A DNA stretch of 62,500 nt, taken from positions 470,001-532,500 of the forward strand of contig CAJNDS010001113.1 in assembly GCA_905221605.1 (NCBI GenBank), read 5' to 3'. The notes under the pieces are model-generated. The model had not been told where the DNA came from. It made no database searches and saw nothing but the letters and a program-made list of their open reading frames with translations. This stretch comes from Symbiodinium natans. Taxonomy: Eukaryota; Sar; Dinophyceae; Suessiales; Symbiodiniaceae. Made by a program: the position numbers and the translations under genes. Of the stretch, positions 1-9,661 are shown piece after piece (the stretch's first letter is position 1; each line of letters starts with the position of its first letter).

Positions 1-395
1 TAGGGTTTAGGGTTTAGGGTTTAGGGTTTTTAGGGTTTTCAGGTTTGGGGGGTGAGGATGTGTGGGTGGGTGGGTGGGTGAGGGAAGTGGGGTGAGGAAG
101 AACTCTCAGGGAAGGTGCGTAAACCCATAAACTTCAGCAAAGTCCACTTGGGTCAGTGAGGCCCTACTTTTTTCATTCGTTGGATATTCCTACTAGTTTG
201 TATGAGTCTGTAACTATCCGGAACCCGCAACAGCCCGCATAACTCCATAACCCCTAAACTCCTAACCCTAAACCCTAAACCCTAGCCCTAAGCCCTAAGC
301 CCTAAGCCCTAAGCCCTAAGCCCTAAACCCTAAACCAAACCCCAAACCCTAAACCATATAATTACCTCATAACTGGGAAATCTCGACGTGACCAG
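1..395. repeat. Telomere-like arrays, mixed orientation
   Basis: Short G-rich (TTTAGGG) array at 1-36, then C-rich arrays at about 255-350 that include the variant CCCTAAG. Between them is unique sequence in which I see no convincing exon. The arrays are short and interrupted, so this is not evidence for a chromosome end. Confidence 0.85.
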
Positions 396-456
396 AAGCC
401 ATCGAGGCCGATAATCCAGTGCATTTGGTGGCGGGATGCCCAGTCTTGGATTTGGG
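396..456 (+). CDS. Candidate internal exon, unknown protein
   Basis: Open from an acceptor (ACCAG) to a GT formed by a telomere-like unit (GG|GTTTAGGG). One frame reads EAIEADNPVHLVAGCPVLDL. Function not recognised. Single-exon frame, so uncertain. Confidence 0.35.
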
Positions 457-1194
457 GTTTAGGGTTTAGGGTTTAGGGTTTAGGTTTTTTGGGGTTTAGG
501 TGTTTTTTTTTGTTTTTTCGGCTGTTTGTTCAGCAGCTGCGGTCTCTAAAATGTTGCTGAGCGAGGGGTTAAAAGTGGTATATTCGCTCAAAAACAGTAC
601 ATATTGTGTTGCCACGGCGCTTTTTCTTGTTTGTACCCCACCCTTGAGTGTCATAGACTCCCCTACACCCTAAACTTACACCCTAAACCGTGAAGCCTAA
701 ACCCTATACCGCAAATTCAAACCCTAAACCCTAAACCCCAAACCCCAAACCCTAAACCCTAAACCCTAAACCCTAAACCCTAAACCCTAAACTCCGCTTG
801 AGAGCCATAGACTCCTTCAGCTCTGAGCATCCTTGATGCTGAATGGGTAGTTCTCTAAATTAGGTAGAAGCCCGCACAAACCAGCATCAGCAAGCAAAAC
901 ACAGCAAGCCACGCATCTCAGATTCAGCGGCGTAGTTCGGGGTCGTGTTTTTTGAAATCTATAGGTTTGCAGTTTGCATATGGGTATTTCCGAAAGCAAG
1001 TGGTGCCTACACAGCAGTGCATCGCGCGCAGGTCTGCGTGCAGAAGCCAGTCCAGATGATAAAGCCTAAACCCTAAATCCTAAATCCGAAACCCTAAACC
1101 CTAAATCCTAAACCCTAAACCCTAAACCCAAACCCTAAACCCTAAGTCCTAAACCCCCCAAACCCCTCAAAACCCGCAACCCTGAAACTCCCAG
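457..1194. repeat. Telomere-like arrays and half element
   Basis: G-rich array 457-486; C-rich arrays about 717-792 and 1065-1146. At about 842-864 lies TGGGTAGTTCTCTAAATTAG, the left arm of the palindromic element seen complete at 47562-47668. The block 800-1060 holds no convincing exon. Confidence 0.6.
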
Positions 1195-1376
1195 GCGCCA
1201 ACATGTCCCAGGGTTCGACAACGCTGAAAGAAGAGAGGGCTGACGGGGTTTAGGGTTTAGGGTTAGGCAATCGGCATCACATGAAGAGGAAAGCCGATCC
1301 CGACAGAAGTACGGTCCAACCCTTCGACAGAAAAGAGCTCGAGCCTCAAATGCCCGCGTCTCCTTTTGAACCATAA
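1195..1376 (+). CDS. Two candidate exons, unknown protein
   Basis: Exon 1195-1247 follows CCCAG, reads ANMSQGSTTLKEERADG and ends at a GT supplied by GTTTAGGG. Exon 1267-1376 follows TTAG; one frame is open to a TAA at 1374-1376 and includes DRKELEPQMPASPFEP. The two do not join simply in phase, so the model is provisional. A longer minus-strand ORF over the same DNA is probably its shadow. Confidence 0.3.
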
Positions 1377-1473
1377 ATCCGGCAAGTCACTTAAGCCCTT
1401 CCAGACACATAATCTCTAATGAAACCCTAAACTAAACCCAACAAACCCTCAACGGCATAAACCCGAAACCGAG

Positions 1474-1545
1474 ATGAATCGTGATGGTCGCCCGTCGGGC
1501 TTCGCGCGCGTCGTCTTCGCCTCCGAAGAGGCTGCCCTTTTGAGG
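1474..1545 (+). CDS. Exon with RRM RNP1-like motif
   Basis: After GAG|ATG the frame reads RDGRPSGFARVVFASEEAA and stays open to a GT donor at 1546 (GG|GTTTGGG). The motif GRPSG-F-A-x-V-x-F followed by an acidic helix start matches the beta3 (RNP1) region of hnRNP F/H-type RNA recognition motifs. The DNA at 1950-2060 is also open and contains a possible second RRM-like piece (KFACQEDAARAASRANA), but the frame there is ambiguous. The remaining parts of an RRM are not identified nearby. Confidence 0.45.
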
Positions 1546-2729
1546 GTTTGGGTTTAGGGTTTAGGGTTTAGGGTTTAGGGTTTAGGGTTTAGGGTTTAGG
1601 GTTTAGGGTTTAGGGTTTAGGGTTTATGGTTTAGGGTTTAGGGTTTAGGGTTTCGGGTTTAGGGTTTAGGGTTTAGGGTTTAGGGTTTAGGACGTAGGGT
1701 TTGAGGGTTGGCACACCACAGGCTCGACATATCCCCCTCTTCCCTCCTGGAACGCTTGAGGGGTTTAGGGTTTAGAACGCTTGAGGAGTTTGGAGTTTAG
1801 GGTTTAGGGGTGTAGGGGTTCAGGGGTTTAGGGGTTTGGGGGGTTTTGGGGGGTTTGGTGGTTTCGGGGTTTAGGGGTTTAGGGGTGTAGGGGTGTAGGG
1901 GTTTAGGGGTTTAGGGCTTTAGGGCTTTAGGGGTTTAGGGGTATAGGGAGCCTTCGGATGAAGTTCGCTTGTCAAGAAGATGCTGCCCGTGCAGCTTCGC
2001 GAGCAAACGCTTGCAAAGCGTGACATCGCATCAATTGGGGTGTTTCTCCTTTGAAACTGGCCTTTCGGGTGTAGGCGCAGGGTAGTCAGGGTACTTTTTC
2101 CCCTACTTAACTTATAAGTATGCCAATGAACCTTCAAGTAGGGTTGGGTGGCATTCGGACTGCCCTAAAGCCCTAAACCCTAAACCCTAGACCTTAGACG
2201 CTAAACCCTGAACCTAAATCCCTCCACCCTAAACCCTAGTGAGAGCTACCCATATTCTGTACCTGTGTCTCTCGGCTCTTGTTAAGAAACTGAAATAAGG
2301 TTGCCAATACCGGGGCATTCTAAATTCACTTGCTGCATAAGTGGCGTGCCCTGAATGAATTGGCCCCTTAAGACGGGACGATGAACACAGACCAGATGAT
2401 GGGGGTTTGGAGAAAGACCCAAACCCCAAACCTCAAGCCCTTAAGCCTGCACCCTAACCCTAAACGCAAACCCCTAAACCCTAAACCCTAAACCCTAAAC
2501 CCTAAACCCGAAACCCGAAACCCGAAACCCGAAACCCTAAACCCTAAACCCTGAACCCTAAACCCTAAACCTTAAACCCTAAACCCTAAACCCTAAACCC
2601 TAAACCCTAAACCCTAAACCCTAAACCCTAAACCCTAAACCCTAAACCCTAAAACCTCAACCCTCAACCCTAAACCCTAAACCCTAAACCCTAAACCCTA
2701 AACCCTAAACCCTAAACCCTAAACCCTAG
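1546..2729. repeat. Large G-rich then C-rich telomere-like arrays
   Basis: G-rich array 1546-1692 with variants (TTTCGGG, TTTATGG); G-rich degenerate array 1750-1945; C-rich array 2455-2728, one of the longest here. The right arm of palindromic family A (AATGAACCTTCAAGTAGGG) ends near 2142. The order G-rich then C-rich matches the intron polarity described in the findings. Confidence 0.8.
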
Positions 2730-2812
2730 CTTCCAGCGTTCTCGAATGGAGCCATGTCCCTCCGCCTCGTCGTCTCCCTGCTGAGCGGCCGGAGTGCGGA
2801 GGCCCATGTCCC
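2730..2812 (+). CDS. Exon with N-terminal SLRLVVSLLSGR motif
   Basis: Begins after CTAG at the end of a C-rich array and ends at CCC|GTTTAGGG. One frame contains MSLRLVVSLLSGRSAEAHVP with ATG at 2754. From memory, dinoflagellate proteins often open with a similar beta-hairpin before ankyrin or ubiquitin-like domains. This could be a first coding exon; family assignment is tentative. Confidence 0.4.
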
Positions 2813-3547
2813 GTTTAGGGTTTAGGGTTTAGGGTTTAGGGTTTAGGGTTAGAGTTTAGGGTTTATTGTTTAGGGTTTAGGGTTTCGGGTTTAGGGTTTA
2901 GGGTTAGGGTTTGGGGTTTAAGGTTAAGGGTTTAGGGTTTAGGTAGGGAAACTATAGGTACTTGTAACCCTCCTTATAAGTACCCATGAACCTCCAAGTA
3001 GGTTTCGGATTCAGGTTTTAGTTAGGTTTACAGTTCTTTGCTTTTGCTTGTATTGGATCGTCCTTTTAGAATCCCAGTATACTTATCACATAAACTGCCC
3101 CCCCCCAATAGCCGATCTGAGTCTTTAGCTACTGTATCAGTTACTGAGGATTTGCGTAGTATGGCCAGAGTACAGAGTTTCGGTTCTAAGGGTTGATGAA
3201 CGCCCTAGACCTACCGGCTCTTCGTAGGGAAAGAGAGGAAAGCAAGTACCCCATACAACCCCTTACAGGGTACACACATGTGTATATATATATATATATA
3301 TGCGGATGCCTATGTCCCTCATTCCCAACTAAGAACCGGGAGGTACAGCACTGTACCTAAACTTCTAGACCCAGCTCAAGGTTGCAGTCGCCTGGAATAA
3401 AACTCCCTCGAACAGCCGCAAGAATCCCGCTAGACTGTGCAAAGCCCAAGCCTTAAACCCTAAACCCTAAACCCTAAGCCCTAAGCCCTGAGCCCTAAGC
3501 CCTGAGCCCTGAGCCCTGAGCCCTAAGCCCTAAGCCCTAAGCCCTAG
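2813..3547. repeat. Arrays, family A half-element, TA microsatellite
   Basis: G-rich array 2813-2945; right arm of family A at about 2968-3001 (AAGTACCCATGAACCTCCAA); (TA)n at 3282-3301; C-rich array 3450-3545 dominated by the variant CCCTAAG/CCCTGAG. Unique sequence 3040-3280 shows no convincing exon. Confidence 0.7.
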
Positions 3548-3592
3548 ACAAGAAGCTCCATGGACATGAGACACACGATGCAGATGAACCCG
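3548..3592 (+). CDS. Short exon with consensus donor
   Basis: Acceptor CCCTAG comes from the edge of a telomere-like array; the donor is a strong GTAAGC at 3593. One frame reads KKLHGHETHDADEP. Function unknown. Confidence 0.4.
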
Positions 3593-4404
3593 GTAAGCCC
3601 AAACGCTCCTCATGAGCTGTATACATAGCATGCCCTGTAAGCCCTAAACCCGATCAAGCCTTTCTCTCTGAACCGGCAGGGTTCAGGCTTTAGGATAGGG
3701 TTCAGGGTTTAGGGTTTAGGGTTTAGGGTTTAGGGTTTAGGGTTTCGGGTTTAGGGTTTAGGGTTTAGTGTTTAGGGTTGAGGGTTTAGGGTCTAGGCCT
3801 CAAGGTCGCCGCACATCCTGGGTTTCGGTTTTTTTGGGTTTAGGGTTCAGGACGTTCTGGTTCAGGTAATACAGGGGTCGGAATAATTAACTGACAGTAT
3901 TCCCTATGGTCCCTTTGTATTTTGCTAAAAGAACCCCCCCCCCCCAAAAAAAAAAAAAAAAAAAAAAACCTAAATAAATAAACAAACAAAAAGAAAAAAT
4001 CAACAAAAAAAACCTATTCTAATTCTTAAGGCCCCAATATTATGATCGTTTAGTTGGCTGAGCGCTTTGGGTTCGGGGTTCAGGGCTTCACCTGGAATAG
4101 AAATCTTTAAGGGCTGCAAGGATTGACCCCCAGAAGGGACCCTTGATCTTCTTCCGATAACCCCTAGAGGTACTTCAAATTGTCCCGATATACCTAACTA
4201 GCCCTTGAAACCGAAGAGCTGCGTATTCATTTTCTGTTTGATGCGGTTGCGTTTTTCCTCAAGCTCTTCTTGCTCAATCCTAACCCGCAACCCCTGAACC
4301 CTAGAAACCCTAAACCCTATAAACCCTGTAAACCCCAAGCCCTAAACCCTAAACGGTCAGGGGCAGGGAAACAGGCCCGAGAGTTTTGTTTTTTTCACTC
4401 GCAG
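3593..4404. other. Non-coding stretch with G-rich array and poly-C/A
   Basis: G-rich array 3692-3795, poly-C/poly-A at 3934-3968, and unique sequence without a clear exon. At 4205-4275 one frame is open and hydrophobic, but no good splice sites delimit it. Confidence 0.5.
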
Positions 4405-4443
4405 GTGGAGACGCCAGCAGCCGCCTCTGTGAAGGATCCGATT
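4405..4443 (+). CDS. Candidate exon, unknown
   Basis: Follows a good acceptor (CTCGCAG) and reads VETPAAASVKDPI before running into the telomere-like array. Too short to classify. Confidence 0.3.
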
Positions 4444-4716
4444 TAGGGCTTAGGGTTTAGGGTTTAGGGTTTAGGGTTTAGGGTTTGGGTTCTAGTTTAG
4501 GGTTGAGGGTTTAAGGTCTAGGGTTTGGGGTTCACTTGAAGGTTCATTGGGTGCTTGTAGGCAGGGTTTTCAGTAGGGTAAGTATGGTGATTTCCCAATT
4601 GAACCCTACACCCTAAACCCCTACTTCTAAGTACCAATGAACCTCCATCAGCAGGGCCAAGAGACTAGTAAGACGGGCCAATTGCGGGCTTTAGAGGGTG
4701 TATCAGGGCCGGTAGG

Positions 4717-4816
4717 CTTGGTAGCCCAGTGGTGCCGTTTACCCTTCCCTTTGTTTGGTTCTGGGTTCTCCCCAAAATGGGTGCCCTTGTCATAATGTGG
4801 TTACTGGGCTACCAAG
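4717..4816. mobile_element. Introner-like palindromic element, family B
   Basis: Terminal inverted repeats CTTGGTAGCCCAGTGG / ACTGGGCTACCAAG bound about 100 bp with no coding capacity. Flanks TAGG and CAGG are a 3-of-4 match to a 4-bp target-site duplication. Related copies lie at 15959-16176, 17778-18070, 24712-24837 and 32548-32657. The CCCA|GT and AG-ended arms carry splice-like signals. Confidence 0.7.
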
Positions 4817-5375
4817 CAGGGTTCAGGGTTTGGGGGATTTTAGGGTTTGGAGGATCGAGCCGGAGACTTTATTTCGAACGTCTTAAGCCCTGCTTCCCAA
4901 TGTTTCGGCTCCCGCTTCATGCCGCTGGAAGCCGCAGAATCTCCTTCAAAGATATCCCATACCCCCCCCCCCCCCCCCCCCCCACTAAGCCGTAGCCCTA
5001 AACCCTCTAGGTTTAGGGTTAGGGTTTACGGTTTACGGTTCAGGGTTTCGGGTATGGGGTTTAGGGTTTAGGCTTCAGGGTTGGGGGTATCTATTTCCTA
5101 AAGCCTCCACAAACTTTCAACCCTCTCAACTGTCAACCCTGAACAGCTCGGAACTCTCAAGCCCAAACTCTCACTCCTCTAAACCCCTCAACCCTCAACC
5201 CTAACCCCTAAACCCTCAACCCTAACCCCTAACCCCTAACCCCTAACCCCTAAACCCCTAAACCCCTAAACCCCTAACCCTAAACCCTAAACCCTAAACC
5301 CTAAACCCTAAACCCTAAACCCTAAAGCCTAAACCCCAACCCATCATAACCCCCCGGAAAGAAGCCGCGACGCAG
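4817..5375. repeat. Poly-C run and telomere-like arrays
   Basis: Poly-C 4963-4983; G-rich arrays 5010-5090; C-rich arrays 5175-5335 including a run of eight-base CCCCTAAA units. An open stretch at 4850-4960 is bounded by the poly-C run; I do not trust it as an exon. Confidence 0.6.
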
Positions 5376-5456
5376 GATGTTCTTCATCAAGCCGAGGTCG
5401 CACTTGGCGCTCACCTGCTGAGCCTCTTGAGTCCTGAGGCGCAAACTGAGGGGATG
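5376..5456 (+). CDS. Exon with DVLHQAEVALGAHLLSLL motif
   Basis: Acceptor CGCAG, donor GTAGGG at 5457 that merges into a G-rich array. The frame is open throughout and has a leucine-rich amphipathic look. The last bases (CAAACTGAGGGGATGGTAGGG) recur, slightly changed, at 5571-5590 and 7873-7892, so this exon-intron junction seems to have been duplicated. Confidence 0.45.
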
Positions 5457-5570
5457 GTAGGGTTTAGGGTTTAGGATTTAGGGTTTAGGGTTTAGGGTTT
5501 AGGGTTTAGGGTTTAGGGTTCAGGGCTTAGGGTTTAGGGTTTAGGGTTTAGGGTTTAGGGTTTAGGGCCC
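5457..5570. repeat. G-rich telomere-like array
   Basis: About fifteen TTTAGGG units starting directly at the donor of the preceding exon; variants TTCAGGG and GCTTAGGG. Confidence 0.85.
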
Positions 5571-6394
5571 AAACTAAGGGGATTGTAGGGTTTAGGGTTT
5601 CAGGGTTTGGGGTTTAGGGTTTGGGGTTCAGGGTTTAGGGTTCAGGGTTTAGGCCTCCGGGTTACGCCGCTGTTCGGTGGGGGGGCCTTCTCTCGGTACA
5701 GGGACCCCGGAGGCGGCACTAACAGGGTTTAACCCTGGATGAGCACCCTGCACCCGCCCTTCCACCGCAGCGCGTAAGTGACAGTGCCACTCCCTCTTTT
5801 CCCTGTCTGCGCCTCGCGGTTTGCCCCGTGGCCTTGTCTGGGTCAACTTGCCATTGTTTTGTTTCTTGCATCTGCCTTGCATGGCACTCGTGGCTGCGCT
5901 TTTCGCCTCCTCTTGCCTTGCTGCTCTCTGGCCTGCGTGGTGTGTCGCTTTGCCCCTTCTTCGTCCTTCGTCCCTTCTTGTTGCTCCGCGTTCGCTCCTT
6001 ACCCCTGTTGGTGTTCGCTCCTTGGGCCGTTGTGCCTTTTCGGGCTCGTTATGCTGAGTTTGGGCTTGATCCAAGTGCTTCTGTTGGGCCTCATGTGCCC
6101 CATTCGCCCTTTTCGGGCTCGAAACCCTGGGTCTGGGCTTGTTCCTTCTTGCAGCGCTTCTGTTGCTGGCTTCTGGGGCCTGAAGTGCCCCATCCCCCTT
6201 TTAGGGCTCGTCAGCCGGGAGTTCCAAGTTGCCGTTTTCTGGGCCTGAAGTGCCCCACACCCCCTCTTCGGGCTTGTATCCCTGGGTTGAGCACGTTCCA
6301 GATTTGCATTGCTTTGTTGCTGTTCTTTGGGGACTAAAGTGCCCCAAACCCCCTCCTGGGGCCTGATATCCCCCCATTCTCCTTGTTCGGCCGT

Positions 6395-7121
6395 TACCCT
6401 AGGCTTGGGTCTTTAGCATGGCTTGCAGAGCTTGAGTTCCCTGACTTCCGGGGCCCTCCTTAGGATCAGCATTCGCACCTGCCACGTCCCTGGTGGCTTT
6501 TGCACTGGGTGCCGCTGTTTCCTGGTTTCCGGTGGTCCTCCTTGGGGTCCAGCTCTGGCAAGTGTCTTCGTTGGTTCCCGTGTCTCTGTGTCACCGCTTT
6601 TCCCTGGCCTCCGTTGCCTTCCGCGTTTGTGCCGGCCACACCCCCGCTGGCCTCTCACCTGGCGCTGCTGCATCCTGGCTTCCGGTGGTCTTCCTTGGGT
6701 TCAGCTTTGGCCTTTGCCTTCGCTGGCTGCTTGTGTCTGGGACCTTTGCTGGCGACAGGCCCTCTTGGGGTGTACTCCAGCAAGAGCTGGCTCGGCCCTG
6801 CGTGTGTCCCGGCCCCTGACCCCCTTTTCGGGCTCGTTTCCCTAGTTCTGGGCTTGTTCTAAGGCAGTGCTTTTGTTGCTGTCTCCTCAACCTGATTTCC
6901 CCCTGTTCTCCTGATGGCCGTTACCCTGGGCTTGGGTCTTTAGCATGGCTTGCAGAGCTTGAGTTCCCTGACTTCCGGTGCCCTCCTTGGGATCAGCATC
7001 CGCACCTGCCACGTCCCTGGTGGCTTTTGCACTGGGTGCCGCTGTTTCCTGGTTTCCGGTGGTCCTCCTTGGGGTCCAGCTCTGGCAAGTGTCTTCGTTG
7101 GTTCCCGTGTCTCTGTGTCCT
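6395..7121. repeat. ~215-bp direct duplication
   Basis: CCGTTACCCTAGGCTTGGGT through CCCGTGTCTCTGTGTC at 6395-6608 recurs at 6911-7121 with few differences. The copies are separated by about 515 bp start to start. No transposon ends were recognised. Confidence 0.8.
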
Positions 7122-7803
7122 TAACCGCTGTTCCCTGGCCTCCGTTGCTTTCCTTGGGGTCAGCTCTCGCTGACTCGGCCCTGCATGTGTCCCGGCGCGG
7201 GGGGTTCCGCGTCTTGGGTCTCGGTCCAAATCTCTGGCCGTCTTCCGTCTCGCTTCACACTGCTGAGTTGCTCTCCCTGGTTGTTGCGCTGCGCTTCCGC
7301 AAGCTTGGGGAGTGGCATCTTTCAGCGTTTGTTCGCATGCACTGTTCCATGTGTTCGAAACCGTCACATCTCATTGCAGGCCCAGTTAGTCTGCGCTTGC
7401 CTCCCGTTGGTGTGTCACCTCCGCCGTCTCCACGCCGCTCTGACGCGCTCCTGGCTCCTGGGAGTGCCTCGCTAGCCGCTAGCCCCCCTGCTTGGCGCCT
7501 CCACCAACTGCGTGCGCCTGCTCAATATAATGTTACCCTCCCGGTTGCCGGTAAACCTTGTCAGTTCTCCCGCGTTGCCTTTGTTCAAGTTGGCTTGGCG
7601 GGCGTCCACGTCCGTAGCCACCCCAGTCTGCGTACCGCTGTGCCGTTTGCCGGGTTCGTGGTTGGGGCAAACGTCTCTTGGCTGCAACCAGCTAGTTCCT
7701 CCACTTGAACCCTCCGCGGAGGTGTGCCGTGACGTTTTCGGAGCGCACCTGAGATGCGGAGGGGGACGTGGTTGTATGGCAGCGAGTACCCTCGCGTGCC
7801 GGT

Positions 7804-7839
7804 CTTCCTTCCTTCCTTCCTTCCTTCCTTCCTTCCTTC
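7804..7839. repeat. (CTTC)n microsatellite
   Basis: About nine TTCC units at the right edge of the GC-rich block, directly before a G-rich telomere-like array. Confidence 0.95.
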
Positions 7840-8230
7840 AGGGTTTAGGGTGTAGGGTTTAGGGTTTAGGGCCCAAACTAAGGGGATTGTAGGGTTTAGG
7901 GTTTAGCTTAGGGTTTCAGGGTTTAGGGTTTCAGGGTTAGGGTTTGGGGTTTAGGGTTTAGGGTTTCAGGGTTGCAGGGTTTTCGGGTTTCGGGTTTTAG
8001 TGTTTAGGGTTTGAGGCATGATGAGTGTATGGGGCAAAATGTACAGGGTCTAGAGGCGTATAAAGGCCTTATAGGTTTTCAGGGTCGTTGCAAGTCTTGC
8101 TAGGGTTTTTAGGATTTGGGGTTCCCTGAGGTCTTGTAAGCGCAGGGTCTTAGCTGCAGGTTTTGGGGTTGAGGGTTGAGGGCTGAGGGCTTAGGGTTTG
8201 GGAGGTTGGGAAGGTGGCGAGGGTCTACAG

Positions 8231-8278
8231 CTTCTGGTTCGGAGACAGATTTGTTCGGCAGCTTGTCAAACATCAAAT
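8231..8278 (+). CDS. Candidate exon, unknown
   Basis: Acceptor CTACAG, donor GTAGGT. The frame reads FWFGDRFVRQLVKHQ. Looks protein-like but is isolated. Confidence 0.35.
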
Positions 8279-8449
8279 GTAGGTTCGTGATGTTTCGAGC
8301 CGACTAGAGCTTACATCACTTAAGGTTTGAAATTTAGGGTTTAAGTTTCCGAGAACCCATCCCCAACCCTAAAGCCATAAACTAGGGGTTTAGTGTGTTC
8401 ATTTTTTGAGAGTTTTTTCTTACTGGTGCTTAAGCGCAAAGTTTTAGGC

Positions 8450-8545
8450 TTTAAGTGTTCCCCATTATACTATCAGTCCTGAATAGGGATTATTATATAA
8501 TAGGAGGTACTATAGCCCTTATTAAGGACTGTTAGAGATAAGCAA
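8450..8545. mobile_element. Degenerate hAT-like MITE, family C
   Basis: Inverted arms CAGTCCTGAATAGGGATTAT and CCCTTATTAAGGACTG match the intact copies at 22408-22510 and 22920-23022, but the outer TTGGGATG termini are eroded. No coding capacity. Confidence 0.6.
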
Positions 8546-8780
8546 GCTTTAGGGTTTAGGGTTTAGGGTTTAGGGTTTAGGGGGGTTTTAGGTATAGGTA
8601 GGGTTTTTGGGTCTGGGTGCCACGGGCACCACTAGTAGTGGTAGAGAGGGGCTTTGTAGGCATTATTCTGAAGGACTCGCTCCTCCTCCACTCCAAGCTT
8701 AAGCCAAGCGCCAGTAACCCTAAACCCCAAACCCGAAACCCCAAGCCCTGAACCCTGAACCCTACGAAAACTGGCCTCAG

Positions 8781-8846
8781 GGTATTCCCTTGCACCCCTG
8801 GGCCTCGCTGGAGGAGGCGCGAGCGTGTTTGGAGTACTGGGTCAAG
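8781..8846 (+). CDS. Exon, unknown protein (PWASLEEARACLEYW)
   Basis: Acceptor CCTCAG and donor AAG|GTTCC bound a frame that is open from first to last base and reads GIPLHPWASLEEARACLEYW then VK. Amphipathic-helix-like. Family not recognised. Confidence 0.45.
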
Positions 8847-8879
8847 GTTCCGGGTTTACCCTCAGACAAGAACTCCAAA

Positions 8880-9214
8880 CCCTAAACCCTAAACCTTAAG
8901 TCCTAAACCCTAAACCCTAAACCCTGAACCCGGAACCCTAAACCCTACATCCTAAACCCTAAACCCTAAGCCCTAAACACTAAACCCTAAACCCTAAACC
9001 CCAAACCCTAAACCCTAAACCCTAAACCCTAAGCCGCAACTTGCCTTGTCTTCCGGCCCGTCCTTGGTAGCCTTCGGATCAGTCAGGCAAAGACAGGGCT
9101 TCAGCCCTCATCCCGCAACCCCTTAACCCCGCAGCCCGGCAGCCCTAACCTCGGACCTAAAGTAGGCCCTTATTCCCTTTTCAGGGTTTAGGGTTCAGGG
9201 TTTTGGGTTTAGGG
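8880..9214. repeat. C-rich telomere-like array and flanks
   Basis: C-rich array 8878-9032. The stretch 9033-9115 is open in one frame (GPSLVAFGSVRQRQGF) but has weak splice sites. Confidence 0.6.
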
Positions 9215-9218
9215 TAAC

Positions 9219-9334
9219 TGGGACCCAGAGTAGGCCCTTCTTCCCCCTTTTTCAGGGCATAGGTTTCCTTACTAAACGCGCTTAAACCCAAAAAGGGTGC
9301 CCTTTTTTTATTCCTTGGTTCCTCTTGGGTCTAG
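9219..9334. mobile_element. Introner-like element, CTAG family
   Basis: Arms TGGGACCCAGAG / CTTGGGTCTAG and internal TAGGCCCTTCTTCCCCC / AAGGGTGCCC match the family seen at 16628, 33333, 42757, 49360 and 55381. TAAC flanks both sides (9215-9218 and 9335-9338), a 4-bp target-site duplication. Confidence 0.75.
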
Positions 9335-9444
9335 TAACTCTACAGTGCCCATAGCAGCGACCAACACGGACCATCTTTTTTTTGAGACCTGACCATCTCT
9401 GGCAACCCTAAGCCCTAAACCCTAAACCCTAAACCCTAAACTAG

Positions 9445-9497
9445 ACCGGTGATCGTGCCGTGGCCCGTTGCATGACCATATGCAGTCCCCGAAGCTT
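9445..9497 (+). CDS. Candidate exon, unknown
   Basis: Acceptor CTAG after a C-rich array; donor GTAATC. The frame reads TGDRAVARCMTICSPRS. Isolated. Confidence 0.35.
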
Positions 9498-9661
9498 GTA
9501 ATCCCAATCTGGCCGGCAAACCCAGGACCGTATGGACTGCACTCTGCAATGTATGGGGTTTACGACATTAGGGGTACCTTTTTCGGGTCCTTATTATAAG
9601 GGGACCCTACTATTTGGGGTCTATTTTGAACGTATAAACGCTTATGAGTCACTTATAAGTA

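Larger units (their letters stand above)
5559..7902. repeat. GC-rich block between long direct repeats
   Basis: The same ~40-bp sequence (core GGGCCCAAACTAAGGGGATT, then GTAGGGTTTAGGG) stands at about 5559-5600 and 7862-7902. The interior is free of telomere-like units. It contains a degenerate tandem array of ~65-90 bp units (6036-6400, again near 6815) marked by CTTTTCGGGCTCG and AAGTGCCCCA, and a ~215-bp duplication (6395-6608 and 6911-7121). Many ORFs run through it on both strands, the longest at 6950-7708, but their residues follow the repeats and I do not call a gene. Confidence 0.6.

Noticed and set aside
1-60. Window start as a true chromosome end
   Set aside because: The first array is only five units and similar or longer arrays occur throughout in both orientations.
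4729-5071. ORFs ending in polyproline
   Set aside because: They cross a family B element and a poly-C run.
5649-6074. 141-codon minus-strand ORF
   Set aside because: Arg/Gln/Gly-rich product of the degenerate satellite; no splice or domain support.
6950-7708. 252-codon ORF as a gene
   Set aside because: It begins inside the 215-bp duplication, follows satellite units and has no domain I recognise. GC-rich DNA keeps several frames open here.
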